Source of the DNA: Patiria miniata
Lineage: Eukaryota; Echinodermata; Asteroidea; Valvatida; Asterinidae
Length of the DNA stretch: 64,000 bases
Direction of reading: 5' to 3'
Assembly (NCBI RefSeq): GCF_015706575.1
Contig: NW_024037059.1
Coordinates: forward strand, 12,623,730-12,687,729
This document shows positions 60,701-64,000 of the stretch, piece by piece. The notes under the pieces were generated by a model, which worked only from the letters and a program-made list of their open reading frames with translations, did not search any database and was not told the origin of the DNA. Made by a program: the position numbers and the translations under genes. Within the stretch, counting starts at the first letter, position 1. Each line of letters starts with the position of its first letter.

Positions 60701-61422
60701 CCGCCCCACCCCAACTCCCTTCCAACAAGCCTGTGCAAACCGACAATGTACAGAAGCCTAACTTGTCCATGAGCATTGAAGTTCCCGATACACAAGTATA
60801 CCGGTATCCTGCCAATCGTTAAAATAATAAAGCTCTAAACCAAATGAAGGCATGTATGGCGGAAAAGTTGTTTTACTTTTTCTGCTGAGCAAATTGATAT
60901 GACGGGATTCAATCGGGAAGTTACAATATTAATTTTCTTTTTCTTTTAAGAAAAAGAATATATGTAACAGATCATAATAACTGTTACATTCACCACAATG
61001 GGGGTTCAGATGATTATGTTGCAATGTTATGTCTTTGAAATATAAATTAGAAGTATTTTGTTGTACAGGGTGTCTATAAGAAAGACAAACAAAGGTATCA
61101 TATCAGCAGGATATGAACTTAACGACCATTATTATGGCTTTATCATTAACTACGGATTTAGTGCTTCATGCAGGGCAACGCCTCCAAGATAATTGGAAAT
61201 AAGCTTACTGCTCCCAAGTCTATGATAAAACCATAATAATGGTCAGTAGAAGTACATATTTTGGTGACATTATCCCAATGTTTTAGTGCTATCTTTTTGG
61301 CGGGGCACCATACATTTATATTTCATCTCTGTTTATTCTTGACTTGACAGTAAGATGGAAAGTCTTCCTCTGCAGTGGATTCCCAACGGTACATTTAGCG
61401 GGCTGTTCAATCTCTACTCGCT
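36600..61422 (+). CDS. Secreted or membrane LRR protein gene with tandem LRR exon cassettes (3' incomplete)
   Basis: The predicted joined exons are 36600-36732, 38612-38714, 39255-39326, 44050-44121, 47112-47183, 51260-51331, 52426-52497, 56612-56683, 57752-57823 and 61351-61422 (812 nt, about 270 residues). Reading phase is kept at every junction. The product has a signal peptide, a Cys-rich LRR N-terminal cap and eight 24-residue LRRs, so it enters the secretory pathway and probably binds a ligand through the LRR solenoid. One-LRR-per-exon with phase-2 introns is also known from LGR-type receptors and other metazoan LRR genes. No C-terminal cap, membrane segment, Ig, TIR or 7TM part is in the window, so the class is unknown: secreted, LRR-Ig, Toll-like and LGR-like all remain possible. 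Introns hold LINE remains and MITEs. No transcript evidence is available; the model rests on splice consensus, phase and repeat homology. Confidence 0.85.
37425..37895. repeat. Minisatellite of about 20-bp unit in intron 1
   Basis: About twenty copies of ATTAATTCGTTATTACGG with small variants (TTTAATT, ACTAATT, ACCAATT; TATAACGG) lie in tandem. The array is A/T-rich and falls inside the intron between exons 1 and 2. No function is evident. Confidence 0.92.
38612..38714 (+). CDS. LRR gene exon 2: Cys-rich LRR N-terminal cap
   Basis: The acceptor is TGCGGTAACAG (38601-38611) and the donor is GTAAGA (38715). The exon encodes ERCPPECTCYPWCVRC, then NLETIQSIDNSTYC. The Cys spacing C-x3-C-x-C-x3-C-x2-C with following Leu/Ile positions resembles an LRRNT cap, which closes the start of extracellular LRR domains. 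The exon enters in phase 1 and leaves in phase 2, as all later LRR exons require. Confidence 0.82.
39255..39326 (+). CDS. LRR gene exon 3: first LRR
   Basis: A 72-nt exon between GTCTACAG (to 39254) and GTGAGT (39327), phase 2 in and phase 2 out. It encodes one LRR: KLKEGNISHLEPGVF then KGFSRLEY, with the Leu codons split by the introns. It matches LxxLxLxxNxIxxLxxxxFxxLxxL well and is the most canonical repeat of the set. It is not part of the duplicated A/B cassette. Confidence 0.85.
39724..40014. mobile_element. MITE, 291 bp, with poly-G/poly-C ends
   Basis: The left end CAAGGGCGGATTCA and the reverse complement of the right end CAAGGACAGATCCA form imperfect TIRs. These are followed inward by a G run (about 39756-39768) and a C run (about 39988-39996). 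A related G-run end is seen near 35348. No coding content. Confidence 0.6.
40020..42497 (+). mobile_element. LINE remnant (endonuclease plus RT), unit 1 of the LRR array
   Basis: A plus-strand non-LTR retrotransposon in the intron between exons 3 and 4. Endonuclease remains are visible near 40490 (ICGDFNA). RT remains include EIEECIKRLKNHKASNDILP and LWKGKGSRKDAAMYRGLAIG, then DNQYGFRKQ, LYTDYVMR and a decayed catalytic region (GYAEYLILFLN where other copies keep YADD). Many stops and an internal loss of RT core make it dead. The part from about 40846 onward recurs in units 2-4, so the LINE was present before the cassette was duplicated. The clade is not assigned. Confidence 0.8.
42498..42925 (-). 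mobile_element. Fragment of another LINE 3' end, inserted only in unit 1
   Basis: The minus strand (42526-42855) encodes KCLNRLRTGVGRAKVTLNKW, then CDCGVEPQTMEHLLRCPLL. This is the Cys/His tail of a LINE, similar in wording to the tail of the 19949-22035 LINE. Units 2-4 run uninterrupted from CACGCTCAAATTGC-like to AACAAGGCACTGTTAG, so this piece is specific to unit 1. Confidence 0.75.
43197..43317. repeat. Inverted repeat (23-bp arms) before exon A, unit 1
   Basis: The arms are GACCATTATTATGGTTTTAT... and its complement, separated by about 75 bp containing CATGCAGGGCAACGCC. The same structure stands before every exon A (51037-51157, 56386-56505, 61124-61244). It is probably an old MITE that has been copied with the cassette. 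Confidence 0.75.
43326..43489. mobile_element. Foldback element, arms about 75 bp, unit 1 only
   Basis: The sequence is a nearly perfect palindrome. The left arm runs from GGGAATAAATGTGTGCTC to GGGTGCTGATAATTACCC, and the right arm from GGGTAATTATCAGCACCC to GAGCACATATTTATTCCC, with a loop of about 13 bp. It is absent from units 2-4, where CATTAGTAGTACAT is continuous (51157-51170). Confidence 0.85.
43490..43952. mobile_element. TIR element next to the foldback, unit 1 only
   Basis: 14-bp inverted ends ATTCATAAATACCT (43490-43503) and AGGTATTTATGAAT (43939-43952) bound 463 bp without coding content. Together with the foldback it makes up the whole extra sequence of unit 1 at this place, so the two may be parts of a single complex insertion. 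Confidence 0.55.
44050..44121 (+). CDS. LRR gene exon 4: LRR, type A, unit 1
   Basis: A 72-nt exon between CTTGACAG (to 44049) and GTAAGT (44122), phase 2 to 2. It encodes VMDSLPLQRIPNGTF then SGLINLRE, flanked by split Leu codons. The exposed strand positions carry R and E before the junction and V and D after it. It shares the ending INLRE with unit 3. Confidence 0.88.
44549..45938. mobile_element. DNA transposon (1390 bp) inserted in unit 1
   Basis: The 8-bp TIRs TAGCCTTG / CAAGGCTA are flanked by the 9-bp target duplication TCCAAGAGC (44540-44548 and 45939-45947). Paralogous empty sites with a single TCCAAGAGC lie in unit 2 (51761-51769) and unit 3 (57093-57101), which proves the borders. 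Inside, a segment of about 247 bp is directly repeated (about 44561-44807 and 44808-45054). That block is bounded by CAAGGCGTTGGG (44559) and its complement CCCAACGCCTTG (45057). No transposase is recognised, so the element is non-autonomous. The 9-bp duplication fits a MULE-like group, but this is inference. Confidence 0.9.
46081..46147 (-). repeat. tRNA-like (SINE-type) sequence, unit 1
   Basis: The minus strand has an A box TGGTCGAGTGG and a B box GGTTCGAGTCC, 33 bases apart. Between them is an anticodon-like arm (CTGC...CTAGAAA...GCAG) that reads like tRNA-Ser(AGA) with one extra base. The acceptor ends do not pair, so this is a tRNA-derived remnant, not a working tRNA gene. Copies lie in units 2 and 3. 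Confidence 0.6.
46328..46392. repeat. tRNA T-arm-derived hairpin, unit 1
   Basis: The arms AATCACTCAGTGGGACTCGA... and ...TCGAGTCCCACCCGAGTGATT form a stem of about 28 bp around the loop CCTCCTGC. Each arm contains the B-box sequence GGTTCGAGTCCCAC or its complement. It stands about 180 bp from the tRNA-like copy and recurs at 52151 and 57482. Confidence 0.8.
47112..47183 (+). CDS. LRR gene exon 5: LRR, type B, unit 1
   Basis: A 72-nt exon between TTCGATAG (to 47111) and GTAAGT (47184), phase 2 to 2. It encodes KMVNLPLVSIPAASF then SALSNLVY with split Leu codons at both sides. It differs from unit 2 only at four bases, all amino-acid changing (A/G, V/G, Y/W). Confidence 0.88.
47252..47515. 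repeat. GCGAAATAACGCAATA repeat family after exon B, unit 1
   Basis: It begins ACGGAAGCCTGTTCGTG and TCAGGTTTTAAAAGTGAAAC, then runs of GCGAAATAACGCAATA-like words. The same family is at 19073-19815 and after the other B exons (52556, 57890). Confidence 0.75.
48036..50750 (+). mobile_element. LINE remnant of unit 2, with a 1-kb TIR element inside
   Basis: From 48036 (CAGGCGCGTTTTCG) the sequence matches the unit-1 LINE from about 40846. The RT N-part reaches about 48812. A TIR element (48832-49835) then replaces the RT core. The LINE resumes at about 49858 and keeps the catalytic wording GYADDFILFLN. The C-terminal part extends to about 50700 (NARIHQICGTSDVTAFIENQ). It is dead through many stops and the insertion. 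Confidence 0.8.
48832..49835. mobile_element. TIR DNA element (1004 bp) in the unit-2 LINE
   Basis: The left end CCACTTAGTTTGTACGCATG and the reverse complement of the right end, CCACTTAGTTTTTTTCCCGC, are imperfect TIRs that share CGCATGCG. Counterparts sit at 54171-55186 and 58878-59919 but not in unit 1. The insertion coincides with loss of LINE RT core sequence. No transposase is recognised. Confidence 0.65.
51037..51157. repeat. Inverted repeat before exon A, unit 2
   Basis: Same structure as at 43197-43317. The sequence after it (CATTAGTAGTACAT) is the uninterrupted form of the site that carries the foldback/TIR insertion in unit 1. Confidence 0.75.
51260..51331 (+). CDS. LRR gene exon 6: LRR, type A, unit 2
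   Basis: A 72-nt exon between CTTGACAG and GTAAGT (51332), phase 2 to 2. It encodes TMDSLPLQWILNGLF then SGLFNLYS. Compared with unit 1 it has 13 base changes, 11 of them amino-acid changing. The ending FNLYS is shared with unit 4, not unit 3. The Leu in place of Pro in WILNG is unique to this copy. Confidence 0.88.
51902..51968 (-). repeat. tRNA-like (SINE-type) sequence, unit 2
   Basis: Minus-strand copy with B box GGTTCGAGTCCCACC and a perfect 5-bp T stem (GTGGG...CCCAC). The A-box region reads TTGTCGAGTGG. The acceptor ends do not pair, so it is a remnant rather than a functional tRNA. Confidence 0.6.
52151..52215. repeat. tRNA T-arm-derived hairpin, unit 2
   Basis: Same hairpin as at 46328-46392, with a few arm mismatches (GTGAGACTCG against CGAGTCACAC). 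Confidence 0.75.
52426..52497 (+). CDS. LRR gene exon 7: LRR, type B, unit 2
   Basis: A 72-nt exon between TTCGATAG and GTAAGT (52498), phase 2 to 2. It encodes KMVNLPLVSIPAASF then SGLSNLGW. The exon A-to-B intron is only about 1.1 kb here, against 3.0 kb in unit 1, because the unit-1 insertions are absent. Confidence 0.88.
52556..52850. repeat. GCGAAATAACGCAATA repeat family after exon B, unit 2
   Basis: Starts TTACGGAAGCCCGTTCGTGC and continues with the same word set as in unit 1. It contains one extra GCAAAATAACGCAATAG word compared with unit 1. Confidence 0.75.
53372..56090 (+). mobile_element. LINE remnant of unit 3, with a 1-kb TIR element inside
   Basis: Same layout as unit 2 from CAGGCGCGTTTTCG onward: LINE front part, TIR element (54171-55186), then GYADDFIHFLN and the LINE C-terminal part to about 56040. 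The junction before CAGGCGCG (GGCATCAGTGAACTGG) is the same as in unit 2, so unit 3 and unit 2 share one duplication event. Confidence 0.8.
54171..55186. mobile_element. TIR DNA element in the unit-3 LINE
   Basis: Counterpart of 48832-49835, about 1016 bp, with CCACTTAGTTTGTGCGCATG at the left end and AACTAATTGG at the right end. Confidence 0.6.
56386..56505. repeat. Inverted repeat before exon A, unit 3
   Basis: Same structure as at 43197-43317. The right arm ends AATAAACGTC instead of AATAATGGTC. Confidence 0.7.
56612..56683 (+). CDS. LRR gene exon 8: LRR, type A, unit 3
   Basis: A 72-nt exon between CTTGACAG and GTAAGT (56684), phase 2 to 2. It encodes TMDSLPLQWIPNDTF then SGLINLRE. Its start (TMDSLPLQW) matches unit 2, while its end (INLRE) matches unit 1, a mosaic that suggests conversion or paired duplication. 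Confidence 0.88.
57237..57303 (-). repeat. tRNA-like (SINE-type) sequence, unit 3
   Basis: Nearly identical to the unit-1 copy, with the same A box TGGTCGAGTGG and B box GGTTCGAGTCC. Confidence 0.6.
57482..57546. repeat. tRNA T-arm-derived hairpin, unit 3
   Basis: Same hairpin as at 46328, with one altered end (AATCATTTGG). The arms still contain GGGTTCGAGTCCCACC and its complement. Confidence 0.75.
57752..57823 (+). CDS. LRR gene exon 9: LRR, type B, unit 3
   Basis: A 72-nt exon between TTCGATAG and GTAAGT (57824), phase 2 to 2. It encodes EMRNLPLVSIPAITF then SGLSNLAW. Relative to unit 2 it has eight base changes, seven of them amino-acid changing, two of which alter the codon right after the Met (V to R). 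Confidence 0.88.
57890..58144. repeat. GCGAAATAACGCAATA repeat family after exon B, unit 3
   Basis: Same family as after the other B exons. It ends at GACATGAAACGCAATG, where the sequence jumps directly into the unit-4 LINE and skips the stretch of roughly 500 bp present in units 1 and 2. Confidence 0.7.
58145..60830 (+). mobile_element. LINE remnant of unit 4, with a 1-kb TIR element inside
   Basis: Begins inside the LINE at CTAAACCAACACGAATACTC and follows the unit 2/3 layout: front part to about 58860, TIR element 58878-59919, then YADDFILFLN and the C-terminal part (NARSHQICGTSDVTTFI) to about 60770. Dead. Confidence 0.78.
58878..59919. mobile_element. TIR DNA element in the unit-4 LINE
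   Basis: Counterpart of 48832-49835, about 1042 bp, with CCACTTAGTTTGTGCGCATG at the left end and AACTAAGTGG at the right end. Confidence 0.62.
61124..61244. repeat. Inverted repeat before exon A, unit 4
   Basis: Same structure as at 43197-43317, with one mismatch in the left arm (ATGGCTTTATC). Confidence 0.72.
61351..61422 (+). CDS. LRR gene exon 10: LRR, type A, unit 4 (last one in window)
   Basis: A 72-nt exon between CTTGACAG and GTAAGT (61423), phase 2 to 2. It encodes KMESLPLQWIPNGTF then SGLFNLYS. The ending matches unit 2. No exon B follows within the window, so the next exon must lie beyond 64000 if the gene is intact. Confidence 0.85.
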
Positions 61423-61826
61423 GTAAGTTTGATACGGTTTCTGTTTGTTTTCGATGTCACAGCTGACAGTGCAAACTGTATTTGCGTCATAATCTTTGGC
61501 ATCAATTCGACTCTCTCCAAAGTTACCGTTAAGCGTTTTCTTTCGAGTTAAGAGTAACATTCCTTAAAGAAGCTGTTAATCCCAGAAAATTTTAATCAGG
61601 ATGTAATCAGTTTTGTTGTTGTTGATATTTTGATTTAACAAATATTACAAATGTTATTCTAAAACTTCTGTGGGCTTAATAGAAGTACATGTGATCAAAA
61701 TAGCTTGTCTTTGGAGTGATCTCTGTTGTTTGCAAATAGCTGCTAGTGTACGCTCATATTCTATCGCACAATCTTCAGCTTGATGAGACAGTAATTTTGG
61801 CTGTAAGACATTCTTCGAGATCATCT

Positions 61827-62740
61827 GTCAGTGGCGTAGCCACGGGGGTGGGGGTGCTCCCTTAAATGAGCATTCGAACAGAGTCGTTCGATTTCGTTAT
61901 TGGAGCAGTCTTTCTATCAATAAGTTCATTCAAATTCAAATAGTCGTTTCGTTCATTCAAATTCGTCGAAGGTATCAGAAAGAGGTTGATCAAGAATTGG
62001 ATTTAATCAACTGGTAAATAGTTTTCACATATCTGCATTCAAAGTTACCGTCTGCACTCCGTGCAAAGTTACCGTTAACCATTTTCTTTCGAGTTTGAGT
62101 AACACTCCCTAAAGTAGCTGGTTAATCCCAAAAGACTTTAATCAGGAGGTAATCAGGCATTTTTAAAATTGTAACAGATAATAAAAATGTTTGTCACAAT
62201 TTTTTTGGCTTAATAGAAAAACATGTTATCAAATAAGGTTTTGCCCTTCACTGACGTATAAACACAATCGCGTCAAATTGAACGATTTTTGTTATGACAT
62301 TGCCAAGAAACCTACAATAACGAGCTTAAAAAAATATCACCTTAAGAAGAAATACATGTGATCAAAATTGCTGTCTTTGAAGTGATCTCTGTTGTTTGCA
62401 AATCACTGCTAATGTACGCTCACATTCTATCGCATAACTGACTTCAGCTTGAGGACACAGTGATTTTGGCTGTATGACATTCTTCTTCAAAGTGCAAAAC
62501 GACCCACCAAAATGTGGCACGATGTGTCGCAAAAAATGTATTTGTTCGTGAATAAGCTTGTCACTTGGATAAAACTTGTGATAGTCCCTCGTACATTTCA
62601 CACCCTATTGCTTCACAGCAATTTTGTCTCATAAATAAGGTTTATCTTTGATTTGACAGCGATATTCGTGATGTAGTTTTTGCAAAATAAAACACAATAG
62701 TTTTTGCGAAAAAAAATGAAGTAATGCAATGGGTCCGAAT
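61827..62740. repeat. Scrambled intron copies, unit 4
   Basis: Where exon B should follow, a GTGGCGTAGCCACGGGGG repeat piece interrupts the intron (about 61831). Intron sequence normally found just after exon A then reappears twice (about 62040-62240 and 62340-62470). Near 62655 an exon-A-like acceptor (TTTGATTTGACAG) is followed by non-LRR sequence that joins the post-exon-B repeat. Rearrangement has removed exon B here. Confidence 0.65.
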
Positions 62741-63170
62741 TATTGGACCTTTATTATAGGCCTACTTAGGCAAATTCTCAGGCCATATATTACGAGAGAT
62801 ATAACGTTTTGTGGTGATAAAAGCCTACCCGGCCGAGTGAATGGCGGATCCTTGATTTTTTTAAGCGGGTTGACGGAGGGTGTTGACTTCAAAACAGAGA
62901 CAATTAATAAGAGGGACCAAATGTTCAAAGCAAATGAATCGAGATCTTATGACGAGTGTTATTTAACGAATGTTTTGGATTCTTGGGATTTTTTCTCCAG
63001 TTGGCATTTTCCAGCCTAACATCTGAACACAAATGACTTTGGCCGGACGGAAGATGATGGTTAACCACCCTAACAATCCCCACACTCCACCACTGCCTAA
63101 TGCCCCCATAAAAGCATGTTTTAAAAAATATATGAAAATTACAAAGTACAGTTTTTTTAAAACAAACTTT
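62740..63170. repeat. Post-exon-B intron sequence, unit 4
   Basis: It matches the sequence that follows exon B in unit 1 (about 47510-47950) and unit 2 (about 52850-53290), for example GCAATGGGTCCGAAT, CTTTATTATAGGC and GGACGGAAGATGATGGTTAA. No coding content is seen in any copy. Confidence 0.75.
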
Positions 63171-63230
63171 CAACAATTCGTTCATTTCTTCAGCACGCAT
63201 TAAAAACAAAACACTTTTGTAATGCATATC

Positions 63231-63352
63231 AATATACGGTTTCAAGTTGCCTGATGAGGGGTACCCTTGTGATCCGTCGATCACTGGACTAGAGTCCTGC
63301 CCTACAACAGCCTTGACTGGAGACTAGACAGCCAGCCCGTCACCAACAGTAG
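63231..63352. repeat. 122-bp direct repeat, copy 1
   Basis: Matches 63695-63816 almost base for base, from AATATACGGTTTCAAG through GATCACTGGACTAGAG to GCCAGCCCGTCACC and ACAGTAG. The two copies flank about 340 bp, including the GCGACGCC array. Confidence 0.88.
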
Positions 63353-63536
63353 AACCCTGAATATAAAAGCACACGTCTTCCCATTCTAAATACCAAATCT
63401 AAATGCAAAATATTTGATATATACTTTATATACTAACAATTCTCAAATTATGCAAACTCAGGCTACTCAACGGAGTCCATTTCTGCCTCGATGGCAGAAA
63501 TAAATCAGTTTTAATCCGTCCAATTTTTTTTTACTA

Positions 63537-63673
63537 CAAAAAAAATGCGACGCCCCCCAAAAAATGCGACGCCCAAAACAAAAAATGCGACGCCAAAAAA
63601 AAATTGCGACGCCAAAAAAAAAATGCGACGCCAAAAAAAAAAAATGCGACGCCCAAAAAAAAAGGCGACGCCG
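63537..63673. repeat. AAAAATGCGACGCC minisatellite
   Basis: Seven copies of GCGACGCC separated by A-rich spacers of variable length (AAAAAATGCGACGCCAAAA). It lies between the two 122-bp direct repeats. Confidence 0.9.
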
Positions 63674-63694
63674 TTGGCACATATGGAACACCAT

Positions 63695-63816
63695 AATATA
63701 CGGTTTCAAGTTGCCTGATGAGGGGTACCCTTGTGATCTGTCGATCACTGGACTAGAGTCCTGCCCTACAACAGCCTTGACTGGAGACTAGACAGCCAGC
63801 CCGTCACCCACAGTAG
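63695..63816. repeat. 122-bp direct repeat, copy 2
   Basis: The partner of 63231-63352. Immediately after it, AGTGGCGTAGCCAGG begins another dispersed repeat. Confidence 0.88.
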
Positions 63817-63817
63817 T

Positions 63818-64000
63818 AGTGGCGTAGCCAGGAATTTTTCAGGGGGGGGGGGGGCGCTGGAACATTTTATGGGGGGCGTCATGTAGATCTATGATAATTT
63901 TTGTTAGAAACTCAAAATCTCAGTGGGGGGGGGGGGGGAACAGACTGGGGGGGGGGGGGGACTGGGGGGCGACGAGGTTTCACGGGGGGCTGTCGACCCA
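63818..64000. mobile_element. Poly-G-rich dispersed repeat, GTGGCGTAGCCAGG end, cut by window
   Basis: It starts AGTGGCGTAGCCAGGAATTT followed by several long G runs (up to about 12). A similar start, GTGGCGTAGCCACGGGGG, is at about 61831. The family is unassigned; only one end is visible. Confidence 0.5.

Noticed and set aside
63564-63791. Lys/Arg-rich frame across the GCGACGCC array
   Set aside because: It is produced by the simple repeat and runs into a dispersed direct repeat.

Overview
This window is eukaryotic: genes are split by introns with GT/AG borders, most of the DNA is layered transposon remains, and non-LTR and Ty3/Gypsy retroelements of metazoan type are present. The mix of poly-G-ended short elements, RTE- and Jockey/CR1-like LINEs, several Ty3/Gypsy elements and an exon-per-repeat leucine-rich-repeat (LRR) gene suggests a marine invertebrate. 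I cannot name the species from the sequence.

Left part (1-4.7 kb): an old terminal-inverted-repeat (TIR) DNA element (124-1075), a 167-bp tandem repeat (2644-3143) and a 231-bp MITE (4000-4230). No gene is recognised here.

Middle part (4.7-34 kb): a nest of retroelements, nearly all on the minus strand. Gypsy-1 (4731-13132) has two 278-bp LTRs and an ATAT target duplication. It is followed by an RTE-like LINE (about 13137-15197), a 5'-truncated Mag-like Gypsy-3 (15198 to about 19060), an AT-rich repeat, a plus-strand Jockey/CR1-like LINE (about 19949-22035), and Gypsy-2 (23069-33670) with LTRs of about 1.46 kb. One Gypsy-2 LTR carries a 513-bp MITE. Gypsy-2 seems to have landed in an older Gypsy fragment. 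Gypsy-1 and Gypsy-2 each carry C2H2-like zinc-finger coding sequence downstream of integrase.

Right part (36.6-63.2 kb): one plus-strand host gene. It has a signal-peptide exon (36600-36732), a cysteine-rich LRR N-terminal cap exon (38612-38714) and eight 72-nt exons. Each short exon encodes exactly one 24-residue LRR and is bounded by phase-2 introns in a Leu codon. From 44 kb on, exons of type A (44050, 51260, 56612, 61351) alternate with type B (47112, 52426, 57752), because a block of roughly 5 kb holding LINE remains plus exon A plus exon B has been tandemly duplicated. The differences between exon copies are mostly amino-acid changing and fall on positions predicted to line the concave face of the LRR solenoid. 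This is the most interesting system in the window: an expandable, frame-neutral LRR exon cassette array that looks like a diversifying recognition receptor. The gene runs off the right end without a C-terminal cap, membrane segment or stop.

The array also records its own history. A 1390-bp DNA transposon, a foldback element and other insertions lie only in unit 1; a 1-kb TIR element lies in units 2-4; and unit 4 is scrambled and lacks exon B.
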